This document shows, piece after piece, positions 10,979-23,795 of a stretch of DNA of 64,000 bases (position 1 is its first letter; the number at the start of each line of letters is the position of its first letter). Location: contig CM018031.1 of assembly GCA_008638375.1 (NCBI GenBank), positions 4,860,062 to 4,924,061 on the forward strand, in the 5' to 3' direction. Both the position numbers and the translations under genes were made by a program. The stretch is from Nyssa sinensis. Its lineage: Eukaryota > Streptophyta > Magnoliopsida > Cornales > Nyssaceae. Under the pieces are notes generated by a model, which searched no databases, was not told where the DNA came from, and saw only the letters and a list, made by a program, of their open reading frames with translations.

Positions 10979-13210
10979 GCCCTTTTAATAGTGATTAGTC
11001 ATTTGTGTTTAGGAATTTATGAGGTTTTAAGCCAAATATCGGTCCATGTATATCTTCTGCATGAATTTTCAATTTACAAGCATTACTCTGGGATATCGGT
11101 GATTTAAGTCATATACCAGTTCACTTGTTGAATAAAAAAAACAACAGATTCAATTCATTTGCCCCATAAATTATGAAAAATAAAAAATAATAAGTACGAA
11201 TGCATGCAACTTGGTTGCAACAAATAAACACTTCCAAGCAAACTAGACAATCAGAGTTTAAAAAGATAAAAGAAAAAATAAATAAACAAAAAGGAGAGCT
11301 AACCTGGTAATTGGTATGAAGCTTTGTCAAAATATATATTGATTATATTGAAAAGAAAGAGTGTGTCTGTCTGAGCAAATCAAAGAAGATAATAAGGAAC
11401 AGCTCTATTCAACTGCAAATCCTCTTGTGAAATCCAGAAACAACAATCACACTTCTGTAATAATAAAAGACTTCAGATCGAGTTATGCGTCAATATTGCA
11501 AGGTGTCTGTGTAGGTGAGATGTTCTTTTGATTCAAGAATTTTACATATGTAGTGATTTGACTAGGAGGCCATTGGGGTCTACCATACATCAAACTTTTA
11601 AAAAACAAAAATAAAAATTGTAGAAACATTACCTTTGGACAGCCAATTAAGAATATAAAGTGCTTTTGGAAAAAGGAAAAAGAGACTAATGTCACGGTCC
11701 CACATCAAATATGAGTAGGAGGTCTTGAGCCATATAAAACATCTGGTTACTCTACTTATCAGTTTCAGTTTTTGGGTCAGAACCTAGCCTGTGACAGTGG
11801 TATCAAGCCGACCCGAGACTCCGATGGCTCGGTGGTTACCAAAAAGCCTAGCCCATCCAAGGTTCCGACGGGCCTGAACCTGTCTTGTGACCCGATCGCG
11901 ATGAGGACGTTCACAGATTCAGATGAAAGAGTATATCACAATTTCACATCAAATATGAGTAAAGGAGTCTTACGCCATATAAAAAATCTGATTTCTCTAC
12001 CCATCAATTACAGTTTTTGGAAGGCCATGCCCAAGTTCACGTCAACATGACACTTTCATTAGTTATTGTAAATAATGGAGATAAAGAATTGTAGAGGGCA
12101 AAGTGATAGAACTATGGTTCATGAGATGCGTGCTAGTATGGTTCATGAGATGGTGATCATCATAGTATGATGTATGCTATTGTCCGATGGAGAGAAAGTG
12201 AGAGAAAAGAGGGCAACGTGAGTTGTCCTTCAAGGGTCTTATCAAATTGTACCAACTCACTTTTTGGTCTCCTTATGTTGAACCTCAATGCACTAAATCA
12301 CCTCTCCTCCAAGATGCTCTATCTTGAAAGGTCTACCAAAGCTTCCTTGCACCTCTCCAAGAGCTCCGCCAATTAATCATTACCATATCGAATTTCTATG
12401 CGGTTCAAAATTAGAATTATCATTTTTTTTTTCATTTGAAACACATAATTTATATTAACTACAAAAATAAAAACAAAAAACTTATTTACTAAAAAAAGTC
12501 ATTTACAAATAAATAAAAAGCAATTCATATGATAAAAAATTAGTAAGTGAATGATACTGCACATCACTAATATCAATAAAATTAATATTAATAATTCTAA
12601 TATGATAATATAAAACATTCAAGCTAATTATTAACCTAAAATAATGAAATTAGTATTTTAAATTTAAAAATATTAAACATTTATAAAATATTACTAATTA
12701 CTAACTTTAAAATATAGACTATCAATTGTCAACATGGAAATGAATTTATAATTAAAAATAATTTATTTTTTTCAATCAAAGAGCTTGAATTATCTTTTTA
12801 AATAACTCTTAGGTAGGTTTTTTTATCCCATCCCTTCGACAAATTTTGAATCTAAGTTCCGGACTAGTTCTTAATATGCTCAAATGTGCTAGTCTTACTT
12901 ATTTACATTTTTAAATCAGTCACCCCCACTAAATTTGTTAATTTGAATGCCTCAACAATGAAATTTAACATACCTCACAACAAATTAAAGAGAAGATTAA
13001 GAATTTTTCTTTATAGCACCTTCTTAAAAAAAAAAAATTAACTCAATAAGAAAACTATCATTTAAGTCATGGATATGTTCTGATGAATTAATTTCAATAT
13101 ATATTATAGTAACTTTTAGAGATTTTTTAATATTTATTACCTATCAACAAGTTTAATCGTCAATTTTATTATTATTTTACCTGCAAATAACAATCGACAA
13201 ACCAAAGTCA
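10979..13210. repeat. Block E, second tandem copy of cluster 1, carrying a TRIM-like insertion
   Basis: Starts with the same CCCTTTTAATAGTGATTAG sequence as the first copy, 1911 bp downstream. It diverges at 11690, where a short element with terminal repeats is inserted, and rejoins the block near 12019 with part of the block lost. Landmarks shared with the first copy follow at 12230-12400 and 13040-13200. No coding sequence is supported. Confidence 0.6.
11690..12018 (+). mobile_element. TRIM-like miniature LTR retrotransposon, 3' end truncated
   Basis: A 107-bp 5' terminal repeat (11690-11796) begins TGTCACGGTCCC and ends CTGTGACA. It is followed one base later by TGGTATCAAGCC, close to the initiator-tRNA-Met primer-binding sequence TGGTATCAGAGC. 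A diverged partial second repeat runs about 11934-12018 (shared ACATCAAATATGAGTA and CCATATAAAA). The internal part is only about 135 bp and encodes nothing convincing. The 3' repeat stops where block-E sequence resumes, so the end is lost. No target duplication can be shown. The PBS and paired repeats are what set this apart from a simple duplication. Confidence 0.6.
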
Positions 13211-13589
13211 TAGCCAAAAAATAACAAATTAATCATAACATATCCCGTTTAGAATACTTCAAATTAATTATCATCTCTTTTTTATAAGAGACGTGAAATA
13301 CTATTTGGCCACTGAATACTTGACTCCCACAAACTTTTCAATAATATCATTTGATCGGTATTCAAGATAATGCTCATTTCATCTAAAGTCATAAGCCAAG
13401 CTTCACATAACAATGGGAAAACCAGTGTTTACATAAAGTAAGAAGAAAAATGACAATCAACCCACAAATAACATAAAGAAAACGGGGAATTTTACTGTCA
13501 AACCATTAGGCAACCATAGCCAGATAAAAGCAAAAGCTTTCTTGTTAAAAAACCAAATAGCATTGGTTTTTAGAAAATAATAGCATGCA
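13211..13589. other. Intergenic, no feature seen beyond duplicated flank of PR-10
   Basis: AT-rich spacer. Its right part (about 13330-13590), which is the 3' flank of the minus-strand PR-10 relic, recurs near 23800-24045, 45600-45854 and 61450-61696. The block includes CCAAGC(A/T)TCACATAACAA and the GCAAAAGCTTT stretch. No gene is seen. Confidence 0.5.
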
Positions 13590-14763
13590 TTAAACATAGG
13601 CATTAGGGATCTGGAGCAGGTAGGCTTAATCAACCTTGTACATTTCCGAGACTTTTTCTTTTCCAGCCTTAGTCTCCTCTTTTGTGGGCATAAAATCACC
13701 CTCAGTGTAATAATTGCTAGTCATCTTAGAGAGATTGTACCACCATCAGGTGATGCCTCTAACTTGACCTCAAAAGATATTTTTTCAAGTTTATCCATCA
13801 ATGCATCTAGTTCAATCAAAGTGTATTTTTACATGAATGTTTCTTCATTAAGCTCCTCAATGTAATGTTTCATACATTTGAAATTGCTACCTGCACACAT
13901 GAAGACAATCCATGTCACATTTATATGTATTTTTGAATTATTATATACTTTACACCTTAAATTATCTTTACAGTTTATTCAATTTGACATTTACATGGCA
14001 TTTGTCACATCAGCATTACAATAAATGTTATGTTTAATATCACATCAAATGATAAGGTTATAAAGATGAGACATATAATTACTGTTTATGTTTTATAAGA
14101 TAATTTTTTTTTTTAACCAATGAAAAATTGAGAGAATAGAAAATATAAGGTTAAAGAAGAATACTATTGTCAGCTAGTAATCATCACTCGTAATTTGATT
14201 GGCATGCGCGTGATATTGGCCTGTGTAATGCGCACGCAAATCAAATTGCGAGTTTCTATACTCACAACTGACATTAACATTTTTTTAAGGTTAAATCAAA
14301 ACACAACTTACAAAAGAGTATTTAACTTTTAAACATGTGACGGAGTTTTATATTTACACTTACTTAGTAACAACTAAGTAATTTAAGACTCACGAGATGT
14401 AAACCAAGCAACTTTATGTTTTTTTCAACCAATGAAAACTGGGAAAGTAAAAATATAAGGTTAAATCCAAATATATCACACTTATAGGTACCTAACATTT
14501 GGAGATGATAAAATATATTTAAGGTATATGAAAGGTTTGGTAATAATATACTCCATTAAGGTAAGAGTTTAGTGAAATCTAGCCTTCAGCAAAGTTGATC
14601 TGGTTGATACTACCGGCCCCTTCACCTTGAATGATTTCAATGCTTTTGATAGCCTGTGGCATGAGTTTGGGAATCAAGTTTTGAGAGTCAGGGTCGTGGC
14701 TTTGAGTATCCTTGCTGGAATGACTGGGCAAATTTGTTTGTCAACAAAGGTGATGACGCTCAT
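13590..14763 (-). pseudogene. PR-10 / Bet v 1-family pseudogene, copy 1 (two exons)
   Basis: Exon 1 is 14584-14763: it starts MSVITFVDKQICPVIPARIL, breaks frame near 14695-14702, and continues in another frame with NLIPKLMPQAIKSIEII and SINQINFAEG, the classic first half of Bet v 1-like PR-10 proteins. Exon 2 is 13590-13890, after a TGCAG acceptor. It contains [32 protein letters not shown] and a C-terminal AYLLQ...NAYV with a stop in the usual place. Exon 2 also carries in-frame stops and a 2-bp insertion near GGTIS. The intron position matches the family, but the donor reads GAAG|GC instead of GT. Intact PR-10 proteins are about 160 residues, cytosolic, and bind small hydrophobic ligands. 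This copy is dead. Confidence 0.8.
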
Positions 14764-14880
14764 GATTTGCCTTCTTGGGTTTTGAAGATAATGAAGGAGC
14801 AGCTATGGAAGTTTGGTTTGGATTGTGTTGGGTTAGGTAGGAAGCTCTCTTTGAATAGGGAGGAGATGGTGAGAGGATGG

Positions 14881-14888
14881 TATTTATA
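14881..14888 (-). promoter_or_regulatory. TATA box of PR-10 copy 1
   Basis: TATAAATA on the minus strand lies 118 bp upstream of the PR-10 pseudogene ATG, a normal TATA-to-ATG spacing for a PR-10 gene with a short leader. It suggests the promoter outlived the reading frame. No other copy in the window keeps this promoter. Confidence 0.5.
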
Positions 14889-15618
14889 AGTTGAAGTGAG
14901 AGAGTTCTTTGTTTTCTTAAGTGTTTCCAATTGGTTTATGGCTTGAGCAATTACCAAAGCAAAAATAATTAAATATATATGTTCCAAGGCAAAAATAATC
15001 AAATATATATGTTCCACATTATCAAAATACAAAGACAGCTATTTGTGATTTTGATGAGAAAACTAATACTACCAATTTATTTATGACCACAAGAAATTTA
15101 AGCATCACATTTTAAACAATGTCAATTAAGTAAATATTTCTTTTCAACAATTGCAATTTTATACGTTTTGAAAAACAAAATTAATACATAAAATAGTTTT
15201 GAAAATTTGGTCAAATGATCAAATATAATTTTTACAAATACAAACACAAACACAAATATAAAATTAAAAGTGAAGTTACAATAATTTTCACAGAATTAGA
15301 AATGTGATTTTTTAAAGTGCAATTTTATTATAAGTTTGATGATTTAGGAATTGAGTTTTTATTAATCCCAATTTTGTTTCTAACTCCTTAGTCATCTAAT
15401 AGTTATAAAATTTTATATACAACCTTGAATTTAAAATAATATTATTCTTAATAAAAAAAAAAATTGAAAACCAGGAAGACAGAAGATAGAAAATGAAAAA
15501 AGAATGGCAATTTTTAAATAGTAAAACAAACAAAGTACACTACTATGATTAGCTGTGAAGTCAAATTTTTATAATACGGTTAGCGCGTACTCATTAGGCA
15601 AGCATGTAATAAATGCAT

Positions 15619-15662
<44 letters not shown>

Positions 15663-16075
15663 CATCATATTGTGAAAGTTCAACTTTTATAATTGACAAT
15701 AATAATTTTCAACAATAAAGAGATTTTTTTTTTTAGCCCGTATTCCTTTAGAGGGGTTAGCTTAGAGCTACTCTAATGCAAATGTCGCATGGACTTCTAT
15801 AGCCAAAAATTGGAACGTTTACAAATTAATAATTTCAATAATATGTTATTTCTCTTGTTATATTATAATAATGTCAATTTTAATACTATATCTATATAAA
15901 ATAATGTCATTAATATAAAACATTATTTTGATTAAAAATGATGATTAGAAATGGTCATTATAAATAAAAATAATTAAATTAAATATGTCAAAGTATAACG
16001 TTTTATCATTATAACAAAATTAAAATATAATTTTAAAAAGTATGCCATTATGTGATTGGATGATGTCTTATTCAT
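14889..16075. other. Intergenic AT-rich spacer
   Basis: No gene is seen. A 33-bp sequence ending ATATATATGTTCCA is repeated twice in tandem at about 14950-15015, and a (TA)n microsatellite lies at 15622-15658. Confidence 0.5.
15622..15658. repeat. (TA)n microsatellite
   Basis: Uninterrupted alternating T and A for about 36 bases, followed by CATACAT. Confidence 0.9.
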
Positions 16076-17037
16076 GCTGTACAATGTCAAACTCATAGCC
16101 AATGAGAATTACTATATGGCTAAGATGGCTTGTAGTGAACCAAGTACCACAAAAGAGTTAGGAAATTTTTTTTACTACGGTGCCTATATTTGGGTGGCAT
16201 ATGTAGTACACATTTCAAACCAACTGTAAGTCTCAAAACATGATATGTCAGCCTCAAAAGTAACTTCCACATGGGTTATTTCCGCTTTGGCGCTTGTTTA
16301 TAATTTTTACTTATTTAAAAGAAAAGTCTTTCAATTGTGCTTTGAGGATGCATTCCTTAATCCGCATATTATGGCCATGCTTTTACAGAGTGACTGTTAT
16401 TGTTACATAATGAAATCGAAGGATCCCAAAACTGCTACGAACTAATATATCAGTTTTTTTATATAATAAAATTCATAGGTCTAATCATTGTAACGGAGAT
16501 GAATTTTTTAAAGCCCATTTCAGCCCTTTGAAATTTATTATATTATTATTATTATCCTTATTATTATTATAAGCTTTGGGGACTGGATTCTTACAAAAAA
16601 AACCACTATATGATTATAAATCTGCTTTCCAAAACAATAAATTTACTTGATCTTCCTTTAGATCTTAATCACTTTTGGGCATTCCATTTCAATAGTAAAT
16701 ATCAAACTTGTTTTAAATTTTCCACCCTTTTTTTATTGTTTTAGTTGAGACTCATCAACTCTGATCTAGAACTATCATCTGAAATTAACACTAAAATTTG
16801 TTGGTGAATCTATTTTTAAATTTTTTTTTACTTAAACCCCAATCCCTATAGATCTACCCTCGTTTCATTTTTTACATATGTAACATTTAGACAAAGCGTT
16901 CTTTAAGCTCGATGACTTTTAATGTTTTAAGTGCATTTATGCTCATAGAAGTGGTGAATGGTAAAAAATAGTAATTATTTCTTACTATTTTGGGGAGTTG
17001 TACAATGGACAAAAAAAATCATAACTGCGGTGTACAT
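16076..17037. repeat. Block A, copy 2
   Basis: Second copy of the sequence at 1-1083, same orientation, with small indels. A 66-codon frame at 16245-16445 is open here but disrupted in copy 1, which argues against a gene. Confidence 0.6.
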
Positions 17038-17924
17038 TCATTATGTAGTCCTTTCCATCCTGCATATGTGCACCATGACCGTTACTGTTACAGCTGTCTT
17101 TACAGCAATTTATTAGCACATATTGTCAAAGCTACCTTTTAACAAGAAAATATTTTGTTCGAGAGAGTGATTTTTTATGGAACCATCACAGAGAACATCT
17201 AAAGGAAGTGTGATCCTAGTTCATAATTCAAATAAAATTTTCAAAACTCTCTAAATATTTCAAGGCAAAATGGGTAAGTGAAGCAAGACTTTTTTTAAAT
17301 TATAAATTTTTAGAAATTAATAGGTAAAACTCCATTTTTTTTTAATTTGTTTCCCATTTTCAACTCTTTATTCTGACTCAATCTCTAAAATAAGTTGTTA
17401 AGAATAATCGAGTGCTTTTGTTCTTCTCAGATTAGAAATACCTTTTTGTTTGTCAAATTGAACTAGAAAAGAATGGGTGAGGCTGTATTAATCATAACTA
17501 TAAAATCATGTTTTTTTCCCTTCCAATTTGTTTATATGAAACAATTTCAATTTTTTTTTATAGGTAATACACAAGCACGCACGCATATCCCAACCGGGAT
17601 TTGAACCCTGCACCTCTTCCCATTTGTACTTTTAGTTACCTTTCTATGAAGTTGTCTTCTATGAATAAAAATATTTAATAGATTAATAATAAAGTGTGTT
17701 TTATAAATTTCAAGTTATGACGTCTTCTTATTCCCTACACTGCATATGGAGCCATCACTTTTTTAGTAGTTTTTTTAACTTTGGTTGGCATGGCTTAACT
17801 TTCTTTCTTTTTTCCCTTTAAATTTGATAATCTTTTATTTGAGACAGTTTAAAAGGTTGTGGTATTAGCTTTTCACATTTTACTTCTTGTTGTTAATGCT
17901 CTTCAATATTTATCGTTGGTTTCC
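17038..17924. other. Intergenic spacer with a possible SINE relic
   Basis: AT-rich DNA with no gene seen. The only structured part is the tRNA-promoter-like stretch at about 17560-17640. Confidence 0.4.
17560..17640 (-). mobile_element. Possible tRNA-derived SINE relic (B-box)
   Basis: On the minus strand GGGTTCAAATCCCGG is a near-perfect RNA polymerase III B-box, and the sequence ends about 65 bases later in CCTATAAAAAAAA, like a SINE A-rich tail. No clear A-box or target duplication is seen, so this could be a truncated SINE or a tRNA fragment. Confidence 0.3.
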
Positions 17925-17996
17925 ATGCATTGCTAATAATATACTTTTTACAATGCTGGCCTACCTTTTCGTGGTGCTATGAGGAGTCAATAAATG

Positions 17997-18037
<41 letters not shown>

Positions 18038-19459
18038 ATTATATTTTCAGTTTCTAATTTACATTTTATTTATGAAATAACTTGTTAAAATTTCAAAAAC
18101 TTTCGTATTGAATATTCCTTCTATCAAACGTAATCATATATTTCATTCCATTCCAAAATAATATAATTTCAATAACCAAAATAATGTCATTCCATTCCAA
18201 GGTAATAAAAAATTCAATAAAGTATTTCAAATATATAATCAAATTATGTCAACATTACATGCCATTGTCTCAAAATTAAAATGTCTACATTTAAGGTAAA
18301 AATAGATCCAAGTCTCAAAGGCCACATAACATTTCCAACTATCAACAAGGAAAGAAAGCCATTCCAAGAATCGCATCCAAATCTGGAGGGGAAAGGGAAA
18401 AAAAAAAATAGAAAGAAAAAAGTATAGATCAGTAGTTTTATTAAAAATAAATTGAGAATTCTGAAAAATATTGTAAGGTATAACAAATCAAAATACAGAA
18501 ATGAAGAACTAGGAATGTTGATGTTTACCAAGAAAGCTAATCTGTACACAGATAGAACCACAAAAAAAAAATAAAAAGACAGAAAAAAGTATAGTCAGTA
18601 CTTTTATTAAAAATAAATTGAGAATTCTGAAAATATTGCAAGATATAACAAATCAAAGTAAAGAAATGAAGAACTAGGAATGTTGATGTTTACTAAGAAA
18701 GCTAATCTGTACACATATAGAACCACAAAAAAAATAAAAAGAATGACGGCAATAATTAAACAAATCCAACAAACTGGAGATCACTAGAAGGAGCCATTCA
18801 CGGGCCAAATAGAGAACAGAGTATCAACAAACAGAGCAAAATCAACCCACACCACTATTATTGTGCTAAAATCACCAAAAGATCTGGATTGCAATGACAA
18901 CTCAATGTAATGTATGAAAGTAAAAAATGAGTCAATCCGTAGCTACAAGAAATGGTCTAAAGCAGTTAAGAGCTCGTATGGTGCATTGGTGAGAAAATGA
19001 ACTGTGATTAGTGTAATGATAAGCCGTAATTAGAATGTAAATTACTGAATGGAGTGGAGGAGAATCACTTTTTCTCTCACTTTCAGCAACTAAAAGTCTT
19101 TGTTATTCTCATTATTGTCCTTATTTATAATCGTTTTAGCAATCTTGAGATTCACCATGGCCTGTGGGAGAGGTAAAAGGGTAAAAAGAAGGGGGAGGGG
19201 AGGATTAAAAAGTCCGGCGGTAATGTGTGAGAATGCCACTAGAATTTGAGAGTTTGTATGGAACTCACACAATACTTAAATCTTAATTAGGGTTCTTGTT
19301 GAAGAACAGGGGAATCAAATTAATCTCCTCCAACCTGAGATAGTTTGGTAATGGTACCAAATTGTATAGTTTATTATTAATGATTTCTATTTGTAATTTT
19401 GGAGGGAAAAAACACATTCTAATATTTTTGTTCTTAAAACCAATTTAAGCTAAAAAAAA

Positions 19460-19490
<31 letters not shown>

Positions 19491-20770
19491 TATATTTTAT
19501 GGTTTCCACCTATTGGTATTTGGTACTCTTCAAAAAATAATAAGAAGAAAAGAAGAGAAGTCATTTTAAAATGTATTATACATTAAATTCTAATTTTTGA
19601 AATTTCTTAACGTAACTCAATGAGAAGATGAAAACATAACTCTAATTGTCTTTTTATGATAATATATCCTACTATTTTCATAAATAAATATGCATGATTA
19701 AATGTAAATACATATTTTAAGCTTATTTTAATATATTTTTACTATTGATTTTGATATTTTATGGAATCAATACTTTTTAAAATAACTTTTATAAAATTTT
19801 AAATTATATTTAAGTCACTATATGAATTATAAAAAAATAGAGTAAACATCATAGATGTTAATAGGAATACTATAGTCAAATATAAAATCCCCAAATTCCA
19901 TAATAAGTTTACACAGCTGGATGTCCAAGTCTAGGCTATAACTTTAAATATATAATGAAAAAATAATTATTTTATTCATAAAAAAATTATTTAAAAGCAC
20001 ATTCAAATAAATTAATATTATGATCAACAATGATTTTTTAAAAATATTTGGATAACCACTACACACTTTAATGATTATGTCCGTGCATAAAATTGCTATC
20101 ATATTAAAAAATGACACCTGACACAAATCAAGAAATAAATGACTAAACTATATGAGTGTAGTAACGTCATAATAGAGTGGCCCGGGCAAAACTCATTGGA
20201 CAGGAACCTTGTCCCGCCCATACCCGGTCAATGGGCCAACTCTCTTAAGTTAACTACATGGTTGACTAATTTCAAATCTTTAAGTGGAAACTAATTCGAC
20301 GGGATTCCGATTCCCAAATGAATCAGGGAACAGAATGCACAATCAATCTCAACGCCAGCCATGGCATGATTCATTTCTATGATAGAGGGGTCAGTTGATA
20401 TCAGGGAGACATTTTCAGTGCACCAACAACTACTTAAATACCAGAACCTCTGGTTTAAAGCTACACACAACTTGTTTTTAGTCTTTTTGCTTATTGTCAA
20501 CCGTCATACTAACCGAACTCTAACAAGATTGTCGAAGAACTTTTGGTCGACACCACACCGGTGTTCTCTGACCAACTCCGATAGCTTTTATTTCTCTCAC
20601 ATGCTACATATATGATGTTTCTTCTCTTTGTACAAGTGAGTTGCAAAATAATAAAAATGCATTTATAAGGTATTTGTAAATATCCTGACAATAGGCATTG
20701 AAAAGTTTCATAGAAATTGAATATACAACATAAAGGCAATAATATGTAATATTTGATCCATTCCATAATA
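17925..20770. repeat. Block B, copy 2
   Basis: Repeats the 3' flank of the resistance genes. It holds an AT microsatellite (18001-18034) and a (TG)n run (19464-19491), and lacks the roughly 850 bp corresponding to 2100-2290 and 2690-2970 of copy 1. The 20160-20640 part keeps a 69-codon minus-strand frame (20291-20500) resembling one at 30573-30773. The block leads straight into a resistance-gene relic at 20775. Confidence 0.6.
19464..19491. repeat. (TG)n microsatellite
   Basis: About 14 TG units. The equivalent site in other block-B copies has a mixed TA/TG run (2259-2280, 29346-29396, 63095-63118), so this is a variable-length locus shared among paralogs. Confidence 0.9.
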
Positions 20771-20774
20771 TTTG

Positions 20775-20910
20775 ATCTATTATGACCTCCTCCATTTGCT
20801 TGCAATTGCAAATACAAATGAGTTTCAGATGAAGAAGATGTTGTAGCAACCGAGGCGTAAACAACTTCTTGAATTTTGGACATACATAAATGTACAACTC
20901 TTTCTAGGAA
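20775..20910 (-). pseudogene. CNL relic: short LRR-region fragment
   Basis: About 135 bp on the minus strand match the LRR part of CNL1 at 5026-5155 and CNL2 at 53680-53800. Recognisable words are CPKFKKLFTPRLLQHL and QMEEVII, corresponding to CPKLKKLFSPRLLQHL in CNL1. No start, no nucleotide-binding domain and no continuation on either side. It sits exactly where block B should lead into a resistance gene, so it is the stump of a deleted third CNL. Confidence 0.75.
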
Positions 20911-21590
20911 CCAACTTTGTCACTCTAGTTGGCTCCTGGAAAAATATGGCCTCTCAATGTACTTTGTTGTTCAAATGCACAGGATAAAATTATGGATCTG
21001 AATAGCAGTAAATCTATATACTAAAATTATGTGAAAATAATAAAATAAAATGAGTCATTTGGCTGTTTAAAATATTTATTGTTCATATCAAAAGCAGCAG
21101 TACTGTTATTGGCTCAGGTGAACTATTATTATATTTCACATATAGGACAGATTTCTAAGACATTCAGACAGAGAAAGAAAGAGAGAAGGAAAGAATCACC
21201 AACCCACTTGATTCTACAATAATATCTATGGCCTCATAATACTTAATTGTGGAAAGGTAAAAACACAAAATTTTGGATCTGATTAGCAGTAAACATATAA
21301 AACTGAAATTATGTAGAAACATAAAAACAAAAATATAAAATGGAATTATTTGGCTGTCTAATGTACTAATTACTCATATCAGAAATAGTTGTTCTGTAGT
21401 TGTATAAAGCTGCCTGCAAGAAAAATGAAAGTGATGTTTATATAATTGAGATAATGTGGTTCCTGAGACGATAATTTAAGTTAAAGAGATATTAATTTGT
21501 ACTAGCTTTTAGTCTTCTTGTATTATCTTTTGGCAAACTCAAACACACTCAATTTCAATTTTTAAAAGCAAAAATTGAGCCTAATAAAAT
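20911..21590. other. Intergenic spacer with an internal diverged duplication
   Basis: Two related stretches of about 140 bp (near 20970-21110 and 21250-21410) share GGATCTGA.TAGCAGTAAA, AAATTATGT and TTTGGCTGT. No gene is seen. Confidence 0.4.
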
Positions 21591-21878
21591 TTTTTTTAAG
21601 ATTAATGTGTAAATTTTTTAAAAATTTGTGGAGTTATATACGTTATTTTAAAACCATGTGGAGGATTATAATTTTCATAATACTCTTGTTTTCGTTTTAA
21701 GTCTGCCCCTCGTTTGCACTACCAAAGCAAGGGAGGAAAAAATAAAGGAAAATAAGCCAGACGGAGGTCTGCGTGAGAGGGAGAGGGAGAGTGAGAGTGA
21801 GCCCTAGGTCTCTCCACCATCACCGCTCGTCCCTATAATCGCCGGTCACCACTGCATCTCTGTTCATCCGAGCGCCAG

Positions 21879-22492
21879 GTATGTGTCTTCTCTTCTTCTT
21901 CTTTTCTTCCTTTCTATCTTCTTCTCTGTCTCTTCTTCTTTTCTTCTCCTCCTCTTTCTTCTCCAGTCCATGTGCCGAGTTTTACTTTTATTTTTTTCTT
22001 TACTTCTCTTTTTTCTCTTCCTCTTCTTCTTTTCTTTTCTTCTCCGCCTCATCTTTCTTTTCTCTGTTAAGCCCAACATTCTGTGCCCCTGTGCTCCCTT
22101 TTTTTTTTTTTCTTTTCTTATTTTCTTCTCCTCCTCCCTCTTCTTCTTTTCTCTGTTCAGTGACCTGTCCAGAAACCCTTGTCCAAGCATTTTTCTTTTC
22201 TTTTCTTCCTTTCTTTTCTTCTTCTCCTCATCTTCTTTTCTTCTTTTCTTTTCTCTGTTCACTGCACTGTCCCGGAACCCTTGTCCACGCTTTTTTTTTT
22301 TTGGTCTTTTCTTCCCTTCTTTTCTTCTTCTCCTCCTATTTTTTTCTTCTCCTCCTATTCTTCCCTCTGTTCAGCAGAAGACTCCCTGTTCCAGTCCCCA
22401 AATTTTCTTATTTCCTATTTTTGTACGGCAAGTGAAAATTGCAGAGAGCAATACTATATATGCCCTCTGTTTTTTTTTTTTTTTAATTACAG
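21879..22492 (+). other. Polypyrimidine-rich intron-like segment, copy 1
   Basis: Opens GCCAG|GTATGTG and closes TTTTAATTACAG|AAAAAGGG, good donor and acceptor matches. Almost all of the roughly 600 bases between are C and T on the plus strand. The copy at 31934-32445 keeps both borders although its length differs by about 100 bp. The flanking exon-like sequence upstream (about 21700-21878) is GC-richer than its surroundings. I read this as the 5' end of an unidentified duplicated gene whose coding part is not present. Long Ser/Phe/Leu-rich frames here are composition artefacts. Confidence 0.4.
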
Positions 22493-23299
22493 AAAAAGGG
22501 GGAAATTAAGCTAAGCTAAAGTTGTGAGTCTCCTCCCAGTGCTCCTTACTCCCACTTAGTGCCACTGTGAGTCTCCTTCCCCAATTTTTACTTATTTATT
22601 TATTATTGCAAAAGAAAACAATAATGTTAGCTGCTGGATATTATTGGAAATAATTGTTGTTTGTTGATGTATTAGGTGCTTTTTAATGTAATTAATACTT
22701 ATCCTAAAGAATATTTAGAAATATTGTGGTGATTTGTGAATTTTTATTCCAATTGATTAAAATATGGTAGGTTTTAATTTTATGATAAAATAAAAAGAAA
22801 TCAACATGTCCCAACGAATTGAATCCTATTTTTTCTTTTTAATAACAGGTTCATGTCGTATTGGTGTCTTGTTATTTCCGTGTCCCATGTCCGTATTTCT
22901 TTGATCTCGATAATAAAATTTATCTAAAATATGGCCAAGGTCACAAGAAAATAGTGAATTTTAATCGGCATGAATTTTGAATTTCATAATAAGTATTTCC
23001 GACCCAATTTTCACAATGCATCCTAATCCAGAAATGACCTGTTCTACATCACAGGAGAACGGAGTTAAGAAGCTTTATAAAATTCAAAGGTTCAAACTTG
23101 TCTATTTAAGTTGGAAATTACTACTTAGAGAAGTCCCTTGAACCATATGCCTCTAAAAGTCAAGTCCCTTAAACCATCGGTCGCTGAAAGTTTAGGGACT
23201 AATTTAACTATGGGGTGACTAAATATCAATAAAGAATTTTCCTATGCAACACCTAATCTCTCCTATAAAGTGAGATACAAGATGTCACTCAATCATTAA

Positions 23300-23795
23300 T
23301 ACTATGCTTAGATAAATAGGAGGAACAAGAGAAGAGATGATAATATTAGTTATGAGGGAGAGGCGAGGGAGGAGAGAAGAGGAGAGGAGAGTATAATTCC
23401 TCCTTCATGTTTAGATAATAAATGAGAAAAATGAGACTGCAATTTTATCATCTTGTTTGGAAACAATTGAAGAAAGAAATGGTAGTAAATGATTATATAT
23501 ATTTTTTACTATTATGTCCTAAGATAGAAGTGTCTTTTTTATTTTTTTCTTTATAATTTTAAGGTTAGAATTGGTATTATAAAAAATTTATTAAAGGCTC
23601 TGTCTTTTTCTTCTGTCAACGTTCACTTTTAGGAAGAGAGCAAATTAAATAAAATAAGGATCAAGATATCCCTCCCCCGCCATCCTCCTTCCTTTCCTTT
23701 CTTAATTTTAAACCAAGCACAAAATAATATTTCCCTCCTTCTTTCCTCTCCTTTCATTCCAAATCCCTCAATTCAAGCGGAGTGTAAAAGCTTGG
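23300..23795. mobile_element. MITE-like element, copy 1 (empty-site paralog of the retrotransposon insertion)
   Basis: Begins near ATGCTTAGATAAATAGGAGGA and ends near TCCAAATCCCTCAATTCAAGCGG, roughly inverted purine-rich and pyrimidine-rich ends. The paralog near 33255-33297 plus 45164-45600 is split by the retrotransposon. The base stretch corresponding to the target site is ATAAT at 23340-23344. Terminal inverted repeats are imperfect and no target duplication was identified, so the MITE assignment is tentative. Confidence 0.35.

Noticed and set aside
16245..16445. 66-codon frame in block A copy 2
   Set aside because: Disrupted in copy 1 and no recognisable domain.
17575..17610. Possible tRNA gene
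   Set aside because: Only a B-box is present; no cloverleaf or acceptor stem can be drawn.
21864..22514. Several long Ser/Phe/Leu-rich (plus) or Lys/Arg/Glu-rich (minus) frames, also at 31709-32467
   Set aside because: They come from the C/T-rich composition; overlapping frames are open at once and the two copies differ by frame-changing indels.
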